DNA of 64,000 nt from Parapristionchus giblindavisi (Eukaryota > Nematoda > Chromadorea > Rhabditida > Diplogasteridae), in contig CALSFV010000081.1 in NCBI GenBank assembly GCA_943737045.1, positions 310,001 to 374,000 on the forward strand. Direction: 5' to 3'. Below the pieces are notes generated by a model. It did no database searches, had not been told where the DNA came from, and worked only from the letters and a program-made list of their open reading frames with translations. Below are positions 49,522 through 60,929 of this stretch, piece after piece; position 1 is the stretch's first letter, and each line of letters starts with the position of its first letter. The translations under genes and the position numbers were made by a program.

Positions 49522-50984
49522 CTCTGAGAGAGCGACTCCTCCAAAAGTCACCGAAAAACGCTGGATAGAGCCTAGACGAAGAATATGAAGGAGTGTTTCG
49601 GGGAGAAAATCTAGCGTGCGACTATGTGGGAGAAAATCTAGCGTTTTCCGGGACTACCGTAATCTCATGTGGTTTTGCTATCGCAAACTGATTTCTGACT
49701 TTTCCCTCGTTTTTTTACGTAAATCTAACTCGTGAGACATTACAAACATAGTTTATTCAGGCCTGTAATTCACAATAAGGAAACATATGAAACAATTAAA
49801 TTCTAACAATAAACATGATTAGAATAACGTTCACGTCAATAGAACGTGCAAGATAATAATCAATTTCATTAGGGCGCGATCGGCATATAGTCTGACGAGC
49901 AACCAGTTTTGTAGCATATTTCTTTGACTTATCTGAAAACAAAGGCTTGAATAATTAAAAGAAATAAAATAAAGAATGTTTTCATTATCTCCTAACTAAA
50001 TACAAAGTTCTCGCTGTAGAGCGTGGTTGAATGACTGCATGAATGGTTTGTTTGTATTGCTTGCTCACCTGGAGACAACTCCGCGATATAGTTCGTCTTC
50101 ATTTGCAGGCCAAAATCTCTCCAAAGATACATCAAATTTATATAATATTACTGAGGTGTATAGCAACATCGAATCTTCATATGCACCTGGAAAAATTGTT
50201 TTCGAAAGTAATTTAAATAGATCGTCGCAATACGACAAGTCCGATCGTGCCATGCAAGTTGCATGAAAATAGGATCGTGATCTTGCAAGACACGATTGGA
50301 CTCATCGAAGAACCCTAATACCCAGCTTACATAACACCCCAATCGGCTGATAAAGTTGTTGTAATGCAATATGATGTAATACGACAAGTGAAATCATTTT
50401 ATACCTGGCTCTTGGAGTTGTTCAGAAGGATAATCGATAACAATCTGTAATTCCTCTTCATTTGCATGTTCATCTGCATCTACTTCTTCAAAATCATCAT
50501 CTTCTTCAGGATATGCGTCACATACATAGCTGAGCAGTACCAAAAAATGAAAAACAAGAGTTAAAAATGAAAGAGATCGCAAAACTAATTAGAATTGGCA
50601 CATAAATACAGTGATAACTTCTTGCCGTGAAGGAATAGATGCGAGATTAGCAGGGGGTGAAGTATACGAGAGTGTACGATGAGGTCGTTGAACAAATTAA
50701 CAAAAAAAAATCACGAAAACAAGAATTAAAACCGTAAATTTTAGGCCTAAAAAAATTAATTCAACGACACGCTGCGCGTACGCAACGCGCGAGAGCTCGA
50801 TCTAGCGCTTTTCGGGGAGAAAATCTAGCGGATATGTGTATCTAGCGGCTATCTAGCTTTTTCCTGGATGTTTTTCTAGCCTAGCGGCTATCTAGCTTTT
50901 ATCAAGTAGCTTTTCTGTATTTTTCACGATCTAGCGACTATCTAGCTTTTTTCGGTGACTATTTCGGGAGTCGCTTTCTCAGAG
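49522..50984. mobile_element. 1.46-kb TIR element in palindrome 2 right arm
   Basis: TIRs CTCTGAGA(G/A)AGCGACTCC with further subterminal inverted AGTCACCGAAAAA motifs. The left arm near 47420 shows the uninterrupted host sequence (gtcaatacaagg). Any target duplication is very short (AA), so the superfamily is unclear. It contains exon-like coding segments on the minus strand. Confidence 0.8.
50187..50529 (-). CDS. exon pair inside a TIR element, acidic protein fragment
   Basis: Exon 50529-50405 lies behind a GCTCAG acceptor and reads DAYPEEDDDFEEVDADEHAN. It joins in phase to 50314-50187 (GFFDESNRVLQDHDPIFMQL), or alternatively to an exon starting at 50186 (GAYEDSMLLYTSVILYKFDV). No ATG is found upstream; an in-frame TAA precedes the acceptor, so a 5' exon is missing or lost. 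The family is not recognised. It may be a captured host fragment or part of the element's own gene. Confidence 0.35.
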
Positions 50985-51514
50985 AATACAAGGACTAATT
51001 CTGTATACAAAAGTATCTCTCTATGACATTTTACCGCAACCGAATCACATTCCACACAACAGACCACTACCGTAACCACTCACTCCGCATTTTTAGGGGG
51101 GCCAATAATTTGGTCGAGAGTGAAAAGTTGAGCCATTATTTTGGTGGTTGAGCCAATAATTTGGTTCGAAGTGGGGCTATTATTTTAGTCGCAAAGTTGA
51201 GCTAAACTTTTGGCTTAAATAATGGCCCCACTACGGTATGTCGAGCCGTTTCACTGAGAGCCGTAGAATAGCTCAGCGTGTATAAGGCGATATTTGCTAA
51301 TTTATTCTTGTTTGTTCATGTCGGCATACCCGCCATGGAAGTTTTACAACTAAATAGTGTTGCTTTCGTTGCATTTCTACTTTGTATTCTACTTCTCAAA
51401 TTGTTTTGCTAGTTGAGTAGACTGTTGCTATTTTCGCTCCTTCATTGGCTGTGCTCTCTAATTGTTGTTTTTCTTTAATTTAATTTATTACAAGGATATC
51501 TCTGCTCTATCAAG

Positions 51515-51752
51515 ATGAACTCTTCTCAATTCGCCTCTCCTAGTACGGTAAGTCCCTTTGTACTTATGTGAAGTCAAGAGTATTTAAGTTATCATTACTC
51601 TTTACGTGTTTAAGTCTTTTAAGTAGAAAGACTAAGTATTTGGGTTGAGGTGCAGCGTCGTCCTCCGAAGATCATCTCTCCATCACAGCGCGAAGAACTG
51701 CACAACGAACAGCTATAGCATCAGTCCCTACTCAACTCTTGCTCCCAATCAG
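51515..51752 (+). pseudogene. captured gene fragment, 5' exons
   Basis: ATG at 51515 (MNSSQFASPST, exon to 51547, donor gtaagt) joins 51656-51752, which reads RRPPKIISPSQREELHNEQL before a stop. The other frame of the same exon (SYSISPYSTLAPNQ) continues in phase into an exon at 51989 (VHHRHIPSGYRTQYSSRSGE). A frameshift therefore separates two coding halves. The gene is not recognised. Good splice sites plus a broken frame suggest a host gene captured by the element and decaying. Confidence 0.4.
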
Positions 51753-53013
51753 GTGAGTATGAATATCAAGACTTACATGAGCTCTACAAACCGTTTCTCG
51801 AAAGCCCTTCACTTTTGCTCTTGTGACGTCAGAGAACAGAAGTGGAGGGTTTTGTAAAAATAATGATTTTTCAACGATACAATTCTGCGCTGCTCGGTTT
51901 TCTTCTATCTTGTATGAAAGCGTCGCACGAAAATTTCACCATTATCTGCTTTTTGATGATTTGATTGTTCATTACCGTATAATTGCAGGTACACCATCGG
52001 CATATTCCTTCTGGGTACCGTACTCAGTATTCTTCGAGGTCTGGCGAGTCCTCATCTACCAGTGTCCTTCCAGGAAGCAGCTTTCTCTGCAGGTAGATCG
52101 CGAAACCCCTTTGTTTGACAATTTAACGCCTGAAGCGTAGACTGAAGTGTCTGCCAAAAACCCTCTTACGCACTTCTATTGGTGAACTCTTTGCTAACAA
52201 TAACGTTCAATGTGATTATCGATTGATTTACGATCGTTTATTTCTTCATGTTGCAGCTTCTTAATCAATTCATTGTTCGCTACAACACCGCTTAACACTG
52301 GATATGTGCGGAAGTTGAATCTGAAGAACGACCCACCAAGCAGCTTTTCGCTCTGTAAGTTTAATTATCGATTGATTGATGACTTCATTGATGCCCGTTT
52401 CCCTGTTGTCTGCGTAAAGCTGCGGGGTCATACATTTTCCACAATCTATTGCTTTGCGAATTATAAACTGACCCGAAATTAGAACAAGACTGACCCGATC
52501 TACATCTCAAGTACTCGGAGCTGACTCGAAATGGGGGTGATTCTTACTAATCTCGATTTCCCGCATATTCCTAGATGGGTTTCAAGACTCAAAACTGACC
52601 GCATCGACAAAAAGTGCTCACTCACAATGTGGGTACTTGAAAATGTATGTGCGGGGTGGCTGCTTGATAGATCTCACATATTGTTATTGATTATATAATG
52701 TTCATTGTTAATCGATTAACTGTGTTCATTGTCAGGTGTGTGTCATCTACTACCAATTCGTCGTCCCTCACGCTAACAAACGACATCAGACGCCCCTTTG
52801 TAACTGATAGAGACTAGAAGACGCGTGATGAAGGACGGGGGAAAGTGGATCGATAAAACGGTTCGTACAGCTCTATTATTTGTCATCTTATTACGCACAT
52901 AGTTGTTTCGATGAATGATAACAAGGAACTCATCAAGGAATAAATCAATGATGTGTTGGTTTATTAAATTATTTCACTGTTGTGTAATGATCACGCAATC
53001 GAAGTGTACTTTT

Positions 53014-53271
53014 CATACATGGGCGTGGTACCTGAGGCCGTATGCATGAACGCCGACAAACCGTTTGCCGACGTTCATGCATACGACCTCTGGAGCTCGA
53101 TTCTACAGGGGGGGGGGCATCCGAACGAAAAATGGTTAATTATACAGGTGCTTTTAGTTTTCCTTTTTTTTTAAATTTCACCGAAACGCCATTTTTTAAA
53201 GGTGGCATTCCACAAATTTTCGAAAATCACTAATTTTACAGGGGGCACCTTCATGTCAGCGCCCATGTATG
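53014..53271. mobile_element. 258-bp hAT-type MITE nested in the 3.0-kb element
   Basis: TIRs CATACATGGGCG with an 8-bp duplication matching at seven positions (GTACTTTT / ATACTTTT). Related ends occur at 6563-6736. It holds a palindrome built on CGTATGCATGAACG and a G run. Confidence 0.8.
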
Positions 53272-53475
53272 ATACTTTTGATCACGTGTACTTCTTTTGT
53301 GCAAAATCTTGTTCTTCTGAAACATCGTGAGAGAGTAGTCTTCACCGAGGGCTCCAGAATAGGCATGGCTGTGCGCAGAAAGAATCGTTTTCTCTGGTCC
53401 TCATATGGGCTCCAGTAAAGTGTGGCGAATTATCATTTGAAACATGTTGGTGTTATTGATTCTATTGTTTTCAGG

Positions 53476-53601
53476 AAATCTCAATTCGTCGATACAAAGT
53501 ATCTCGCAGCTCTGATTGGTGCCCCATGTGAAGCCGAAGATGACAAGGCTCAAATGATGACACTCGAACGAGCTAAAGAAGTTTATCGCAAGAGCATTTA
53601 A
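53476..53601 (+). pseudogene. captured gene fragment, terminal exon
   Basis: Behind a TTTTCAG acceptor a frame reads KSQFVDTKYLAALIGAPCEA, then AEDDKAQMM and RAKEVYRKSI before TAA, followed by an AATAAA-like signal near 53706. It is the clearest coding exon inside the 3.0-kb element, but the family is not recognised. Confidence 0.45.
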
Positions 53602-54097
53602 TCTTTATTACTTGTTTCATTTGCATTGTCATGCTGTAATTGATATGTAAATATTCTTGTTCTGAGGATAAAGAAGTTAATTGATGTATAATTATTTAAA
53701 TGTGTAATAAACATAAATGGAACTGGAATAAAAGTAAGCAAATAAAGGACTAAACTTTTAGTGGTCGAGCCAATATAATGGCCAAATTATTGGCCCCACT
53801 TGAAAAGTTGAGCCATTAATTTGGACTAAAGTTTAGCGAAAAGTTTAGTGGGGCCATTATTATGACCAAATTATTGGCCCCACTTGAAAAGTTGAGCCAT
53901 TAATTTGGACCAAAGTTTAGCGAAAAGTTTAGTGGGGCCATTATTTTGACCAAATTAATGGCTCAACTTTTCAAGTGGGGCTTGTCTGGTAGCCAAATTC
54001 GAGACTCAACTTCTAGCAAACTATTGGCCCCACTTTGACCAAATTATTGGCCCCCCTAAAAATGCGGAGCACTGTACAACCTGTGACCGTAACCCAA

Positions 54098-54245
54098 TCT
54101 ACCGTACCTACGTACCGTACCGTAATCTACAATCAATCCACTGTACTACCGTAAACCAATCTACCGTACCTACGTACCGTACCGTAATCTACAATCAATC
54201 CACTGTACTACCGTAACCCAATCTACCGTACCTACGTACCGTACC
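54098..54245. repeat. tandem triplication rich in 'ctaccgta'
   Basis: Units of about 63 bp containing CCCAATCTACCGTACCTACG, three copies. The corresponding left-arm segment (about 47225-47300) has one. Confidence 0.85.
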
Positions 54246-54306
54246 GTAATCTACAATCAATCCAATGTAACCCAATCTCTTCCTCCTACCGTATCCCAAA
54301 CTGTAG

Positions 54307-54401
54307 CTGCTCCTTCATCTCCTTGACCACGTCGCCGATGTTCCGTGAGCTGTCCACGGTCAGCCGCGAATCCAGCGTGTTGCTCCGTAAGGACGAGTAT
54401 C
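54307..54401 (-). pseudogene. exon of an unrecognised gene, right copy
   Basis: Mirror of 46814-46898: DSRLTVDSSRNIGDVVKEMK. The donor GT has become CT (gagcag|ctacag), so splicing here would fail. A 10-bp length difference at the 5' end shifts the frame relative to the left copy. Confidence 0.55.
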
Positions 54402-55206
54402 CTATTGAATGAAGATGAGGTGGATGAAGTCGCCTACAAGTGAATCATGTATTCATACTGTTGTCCATGTGATTTAACTTATTATGGTCGTGTGACAAAA
54501 AATTTCAACAAATTTGACTTAATGAGTTTCAGAAGTACAAAAGATGAATATGACAACTGTGAAAGCATGTTTTACATCTAAAAATCATATGATCATGATT
54601 AATTTGAACCACTCTGAATGGTTCTAATCAATCAACGGCAATTATGACCGAATGGGGCATTTTTGTTCTTATACTTTCTTTTAATAGTTTTTATTTCACT
54701 CTAATCTAGTTAGAATCAAGTCAAAATATTGCTGTTTTATAAACTGAAACAGTATTCGAGGGAAACACGAAACCGAAGACGAAACCAGGACATAGTCCGA
54801 ATTAGTCCATCGGAATTCAAGACACTACTCCGGTTTTGTAGGGTAATATTACAGTAAGTAGTGCACAAAAAGTAACTTACTTCTTACTTACTTTTTTCAC
54901 TACATACTAATGAAATAGCAAAACAGTAACAAAAAAGTAAGTAAAAAGTAAGTTACTTGAAAATACTTTTACGCTATAATATTACCTTGCAAAACCGGAG
55001 TAACTAGATTAGATGGAAATAAAAATTATATATACCAAATCTGCGTTAAAGCGTTTCGAACGCGAAGTTATCCACGAAATGACTAGATAATACTAATTCA
55101 AACGACTAATAATTTCTTGAAAGCTCGATAAAACATATATGTATAGCTCGACGTTTCTGTGAGCGCGGTTATCTTATAAAACGCCAAGAAAGAAAATAAT
55201 CAATAC

Positions 55207-55269
55207 CTGAGTAATTTGCCTAGATTCGTGGTTACCACGGAGGATGGCGACTCTGTCCTTGTAGCGGAC
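55207..55269 (-). pseudogene. PP2A catalytic-subunit exon, right copy
   Basis: Acceptor ATATAG and donor gtattg bound [20 protein letters not shown], the expected PP2A-C sequence with an intact GNHES motif. The next exon, present on the left as [11 protein letters not shown], is deleted here, and the upstream side is replaced by LINE sequence. It shows the exon structure from which the left copy's fused exon was partly derived. Confidence 0.85.
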
Positions 55270-55828
55270 CTATATACGATTGTTTAATTTCATAATAAAG
55301 AATTGAGTAATTTGATCGTGTTCAAAATCGATACCTTTAAGCACGAATCTCCCTTCACCTCGATCACACGGATGAAATTGAGCACCGGATCAGACTCGGC
55401 TGGTTTGCATTTAGCGAGATTTCCAGTCTCCTCTCATCTCGCCTTTTGCATATGAAGATTAAAAGACGACTCTTCGAGAGCTGCATCACCTCTACCGTGC
55501 TCTACGGCAGCGAGGTATGGGCCTCACGATCGAGTGACAAGGAACGACTGAGTGTGACCCAGAGAAAGATAGAGAGGAAGATGGTAGGAGTAACCCTAAT
55601 GGAGCGATGGAGCAATGAACGGATACGAGGGATCACCAAGCTACGCGATTGGGTCCAAGAGGGATTTAACCGCAAGGCACGCTGGACACTCAAAGTGCGG
55701 TATGGACACGGAACATTGGAGTCGTGCGACAACACTATGGACGAACCTACAACTGGACACGCCCCCCCCCCCCCGGGATAGCCACGAGTTCGATGGAGAG
55801 AGGATTTGAAGCGAGCCATTGGCGTCAA

Positions 55829-57085
55829 GTTGACGGGGGTGGCGAGAATGGCTCTTGACTCACCGTTGCCACTGGCACTTTCTTGCGGTTGACCGAGAGA
55901 GGCGCATTTACGACCTCTCTCTCGTTGACTCACTAATAATAAGGGCAAGAGATTGCGGTCGAATCAAAAAAATGACTCAGTCGTGACTCTTTTGCATTTT
56001 AGCGAATGTAAGCGATCACAATATGCAAACCTGAATATTTTTTGTAATCTACATTACAAGGGCTATTGAAAGAGCATAAATTCGCCTGTCAAAGAACATT
56101 TTGAAATTTCGTCGATTTCTCATGTTAATATGTTATTACTGTTATAATTATTGTTGTGCATATCCATCATTATCTTTATGATCAATTCCATCACTTGTCC
56201 CCCTGTATCTCTCAATCTATCACTCACTTCCTCTCCCTCTCCCTCCATGACCCCAAAGAAGGAAGGCGGCATCTATAAAGAAAGTAAGGGACACGTCTTT
56301 AGGGACACGTATTGATCGCTTATGTTCAATATGGGGCGGAGTTGATTAACACATAAGAGGCTAGGTATTGGCGTCTCGATTAGTTAACTATACACAACAG
56401 TGTCATCATGGTCTCCCCTATCTGGTCACACTTTTCAAACGACAAGTCTGCTGAGAAAGCAACCTGCAATTATTGTTCTGTAGTTCTCTGCTCAAGGAGA
56501 GGCAGCCCGTCCAATCTGCGGCGTCACTTTGAGTCAAAGCATGCCGACATCCAGATAAACGCGGAGGTAAAACCCCTCTCCTCGTCCCTCAGACCGAATC
56601 CATCAATGTTGTCCCCGATGACCCCGATGTCGATATTACCCATGGCTACGCTACCGATGAGAGTGAATTCAATGAGCTCTGTTCCGATGACGACGAGGAA
56701 GAATTTTAAATGTTTGAAAGTATTTTATGTACATATTATATCATATTAACATAATTCTCATCACAATTGCTAAAAGTAAAGAAATGTAAAGGAATTATGG
56801 TAATGCATAACATGAGAAATCGACGAAATTTCAAAATGTTCTTTGACAGGCGAATTTATGCTCTTTCAATAGCCCTTGTCATCTAGATTACAAAAATATT
56901 CAGATTTACATATTTTAACCACTTACATCCGGTAAAATGCAAAAGAGTCACGACTGAGTCATTTTTTTATTCGACCGTGACCTCTAAGCAAGGCAGCCAG
57001 GGGGAATGGGTGAGTAGCTAGAGAGATGACTCACCAATTGGAGAGAGAGATAATAGGTGAGTCAAGAGCCATTCTCGCCACCCTA
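55829..57085 (+). mobile_element. 1.26-kb hAT-like element with a lone BED finger
   Basis: TIRs GGGTGGCGAGAATGGCTC at both ends, and (G/A)GCGTCAA directly before and after (7 of 8 matching). Removing it restores the LINE reading frame exactly at Val-Asn. The only recognisable coding part is the BED finger at 56408. Internal phrases (caagggctatt, gaaatttcgtcgatttct) are also inverted near the other end, so about 300 bp of each end is inverted repeat. Confidence 0.9.
56408..56749 (+). CDS. BED-type zinc finger protein, transposon-encoded
   Basis: 113 codons from ATG. SPIWSHF then CNYC (20-23) and HFESKH (40-45) give the BED-finger pattern of an aromatic residue, C-x2-C and H-x4-H, the DNA-binding module at the N-terminus of hAT transposases. 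The C-terminal part (MTPMSILPMATL repeats of Met-Pro) has no recognisable domain, and the RNase-H-like catalytic region is absent. It may bind the TIRs as a repressor or accessory factor, or be a relic. Confidence 0.8.
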   Translation: MVSPIWSHFSNDKSAEKATCNYCSVVLCSRRGSPSNLRRHFESKHADIQINAEVKPLSSSLRPNPSMLSPMTPMSILPMATLPMRVNSMSSVPMTTRKNFKCLKVFYVHIISY

Positions 57086-57161
57086 GCGTCAACTGGTGGA
57101 ATGCAACCCGTGATGAATACCGCCGACTCATCCCCATCTGAGCATTAATGTTTGATATGAT

Positions 57162-57433
57162 CTCCGCAATTTTAGGGGGGCCAATATATTGCAATAATTT
57201 GGTCGAACATTATTGGGTGTCTAAAATTTGGCTACCAGACAAGCCCCACTTTTAAAGTTGAGTCAATAATTTGGTGGTTGAGCCAATAATTTGGTTAGAA
57301 GTGGGGCTGTTATTTTTTTAAAACATTTTAGCCAAAGTTTAGCTAAACTTTAGCCAGTTTGAACTTTTACGGTCCACCAAATTATTGGCCCCACTTCGAC
57401 CAAATTATTGGGACCTCTAAAATTGCGGAGATA
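57162..57433. mobile_element. 272-bp MITE related to the 3.0-kb element
   Basis: Ends CTCCGCAATTTTAGG / CCTCTAAAATTGCGGAG and internal gccaataatttggt and tggggc motifs match the ends of 51081-54074. AT or GAT flanks both sides. Probably a deletion derivative. Confidence 0.8.
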
Positions 57434-57439
57434 ATTAAT

Positions 57440-60400
57440 TAATTAATTCTCAGCCTTATCCTTCGATTTAACAATCATGTCTTATGCTACACCGTTGTGG
57501 CATTGTAATTTACGTATTCACTATTTTTCTTATCTGTTTTTTTTGTAATTTTATTTATGACCCTGCAAAATAAAGTATTACTATTATTACTGTTCGATCA
57601 TTTTTGATCTTCAGTGATCCACCTTTCTTTCAGCTGAAATCTCCAATTATCGATTACTTTTTGATTTACAAATATTATTGTGACATCAGCGCATTATGTG
57701 TATACTATTGTTTGTGAGCACTTTCGATAAACTTCAGATGTCCACATAGAATCTATATTTAACGTTCTATTTTCTTACGAAGAGTTCTGAAGATCATCCA
57801 AAAACTTTCGTAGACGAAAGATCCACCAATACTACACTACATGAATAGACAGAAGGTGTACTCCATTCAAATAAAGTACTACACTGACGAATCTTCATTC
57901 GTTACTCGAGTTCCTTGTGAGCTTTTCAATTTCTGAATCATATGTTTGCCTTCACAACGCAGAACGTCCATTTAACATTAGAGTAACAACTTCTACGTCT
58001 TCACAAAACCCTTTTTTTCCGTCGAAATATCGCTATGATATGAGTTTTCTCGTCATTCAGTGCCTACAAAAATGTTCACTTAGCTTTCTCTTTATCTCGT
58101 TGTGTATTTTTACATTACATTGCAACAAAATTATCAGCATATTGGGATGTTATTTCAGCTTGGTCGACATTAGGGTTCTCCAGAGATATGAAGGATCAGC
58201 GATCTTGACGAATCTTGACGATCGTTGTGTATAATCACACTTTATAGTAGCTTGTTGACACATGTATCAGTAAAACGTCACAGATCATGCATGAAACAAG
58301 TGGGGTAAGCTTATCATATATCTGATATTTATCTTGAAACAATATATGCATGTGACAGAAGTAGCAAAGTCTACCGAAAGTTTTCTAACTGCTCTCATAA
58401 ATAAAATTTATTTAATTATTTATTCCATCATATAATAATTTATTTATTATTTATTTAGTTTATTACTTGCGCCATGTCTTCTATCATAAGATCACCTATT
58501 TTTTCTTTGAATTTGCTTCAAAAATGAGAAGTATTTATGTGATTCTTGTGTGTGAGTACTGAACGATCGTCAATTTCTTCAATGTATGTCTATCTCATCT
58601 CTCAATAGATTCTCCTCCACTGCTATTAGACAATCTCTGTATTCTTGCACACAGTCTCCTTTCTCTAAGTCAGAGTTCTTAGTTTTTATGATTTATGGTT
58701 TTCGACAACTCGGAAATCCCGAAACCAAAAATCGAAATTTGAATTCGCGAGAGCGGAAAAGGTGCGGGAATTAAAAGGACGACTTTCCGATTTCGAATTT
58801 CCGTAGTCTTATTAAATAAGAAGAGCCGGAATTTTATTTGTCTCATTTTATAGCGACCAGGAAACACAATTTTACATAATCATGTAACTTTTTTTGAATC
58901 CTGGAAACCCGCCTATTTCGGTTTTCCACTCGATTTATAACTCGCCATTATTCTAATCTCCCATTTACATTGAAATCTTGATCGATGGTGTTCTGTTCAA
59001 CAGTAAAAAAAGAATTGAAAAGCCGATAACGCTCTGCTTACATATTCTTTTGCCTAATTTTTCTTTTCCTTTCGTGAATTTTGAACACCACATTATCGAT
59101 TCACATTTTTTTCTAGCTCATATTACAGTTGCATGGACTGTGAAACATTAAAATGATCTCTTATTGTTAGCAACATCAAGTTTACCCATACTTGACACAC
59201 TTCGTGTTGCTAGGCGATGCTCCTGTCTCTGTGTGTGCACAAGCACAAAAAAAGAGAAAACAAGAGAAATAACTTTGACTTTCGTAGTTCAAGTTATTCG
59301 ATCTCCATTTTAAATATGCTTCAAATTCAGTTCAGTCATATGGCATTATAATAATTACCAGTGGACCTTTTTCCAGCCATAATTATAATTCATTCCTCTC
59401 TTACAAGTCTGTACCCCAAGAAGGTTTGATCGTCTGAAATCACTCTCACTCTGACTAACAATAAGAAAGTCAAAGATTATGGCCATAGCGGATAATCATA
59501 TCCACTTACTGATCATGGAATAGCAATGCTTATATGAATCCATGAACATGTGATAGTTCATATTTATCATCTTTTCATTCTTCATATTCGTATTCTCTTC
59601 CACTATAATCCCATCTATAATTCTTCCCCATTCTCTATACTCTCATATCTATACTCTTCACTCTCCTCTTCACTTCGATAACTTCAATGGTTTCTCCCAC
59701 CATTCTTTATGAACTCCTCGTCATATCATTTTCCACATGATCAATGCCCTTTCACTTATACCATTATCATTTTTAAACTATGCCATATGATGACTCATTA
59801 TTGATTATTTCTATGATATGATGAAATATTGCTATATTCAAGTTACGAAAAGAAAAGAAAAGCAGAGATCTTCTCGTTTTACACACTCTCTCACCTCTTT
59901 TTTCGTAAATTCTGAATACATATGTAAAAGTAAATTTCAGCTCGAAATGCTTCATTTATTAGTGATGGAACTACTTGTGCTTACGTCGGTAAATCCGCAA
60001 ACAACGGTCTCATCCACAGTTAGTATATAGATTGATATTAATTATAATAATAGTAATACTATATTATTCGGGTACGTAATGAACAATACATTTTATGGCA
60101 CGTATATGAAAATGGTTGAATACATAATTTACTATACCAGTAGCATATGAATAGTAGTTGAATTCGAAAAATCAAGTTATGAAGAAGAACTTCATATAAT
60201 TGATTCTTATTGTTATTCTTGTTCTTGCAAAGTATAGTACATGTATGTAAATTCAAGATCATTCTCTGCAGAATACCTCTTGATTATAGTCTACAATAAA
60301 GGGAACAAAACATTGTACAATCGATTTGTATGAATTGATTCTTTCCAATTTACCGATATGAGTGCTTATGGGATGATCTGTCGACGATTAAAGACTACAA

Positions 60401-60920
60401 ACTGTCAAAATCCTATCTAGTCTTTAATCTCCCAAACATTTTCTACACTCTCTAACTGTATGTAGTAGCAATATAAAAAAAAACTAAAAAAATGAAGGGT
60501 AGATCAATGTAATTTGCCGACTTTAGCTATGAAAATCATTCAAAATTTGAAAAAAAGTTAGTGTTTACTATTACAGTGTTCGTGTGCGCAAACGGAATCC
60601 ACGTGTCAGAAGTTTGATCGTCGATTTCAAGTATGTCATGTAGTTTTTCGGATTTTGCAAGTAAAAAAGTTCTAATGCAGTCTATAAAAAGTGAATATGT
60701 CAAATTTATTAACTTTCAAAAATACAACCCAAGGTATATTTTCTCAAAATGTTTTTTGAACCTTCTTATATTAAAAAAACTATTATATATCTTCCAGTTC
60801 GTAAACAAATATACATATATCTACTCGATAGATAATGAAGGTTGCTCAACCTTGGACAATCTTCATTCACGATAATTCGAGAAAAAAGATAATCTCGCGA
60901 TTCATCATGGGTTAAAAATT
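57440..60920. other. no gene recognised
   Basis: AT-rich sequence. Frames up to 105 codons (57917-58234) show no splice-consistent coding pattern or known motif. A segment near 59050-59110 (cctttcgtgaattttgaaca) resembles one near 62935-62975, hinting at a dispersed repeat. Nothing else stands out. Confidence 0.5.
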
Positions 60921-60929
60921 GTTTATTTA

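Larger units (their letters stand above)
51081..54074. mobile_element. 3.0-kb TIR element carrying exon-like segments
   Basis: Ends CACTCCGCATTTTTAGG / CCTAAAAATGCGGAGCACTG, followed by long subterminal inverted runs of gccaataatttggtc and tggggcc. The left palindrome arm near 47320 lacks it. A MITE with related ends is at 57162-57433. Inside are exon-like frames and the nested MITE 53014-53271. No transposase domain was seen. Confidence 0.8.
48548..55255 (-). repeat. right arm of palindrome 2
   Basis: Inverted counterpart of 45815-48430, expanded by TIR elements at 49522-50984 and 51081-54074 and bounded on the right by an RTE-like LINE. The block 54098-54245 (taccgtacctacgtaccg) is tandemly triplicated relative to the left arm. 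Confidence 0.92.
55340..57141 (+). pseudogene. RTE-like LINE 3' end, interrupted
   Basis: Frames read HTDEIEHRIRLGWFAFSEIS, then RRLFESCITSTVLYGSEVWA and ERLSVTQRKIERKMVG, the connection region after the reverse transcriptase in RTE-like LINEs (LYGSE-W, RL-VTQR--ER-M-G). A frameshift near 55700 and a 14-C run break it. PRVRWREDLKRAIGV continues across the insertion 55829-57085 into NWWNATRDEYRRLIPI and TGA at 57139. Related to the fragment at 42536-43130. Confidence 0.88.

Noticed and set aside
53476..53601. A flap-endonuclease fragment, because of GAPCEAE
   Set aside because: Only a six-to-seven residue resemblance to the XPG-I region; flanking residues do not fit.
57917..58234. A 105-codon frame in the 57-60 kb gap
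   Set aside because: Hydrophobic, AT-driven composition without splice partners or homology; not supportable as a gene.
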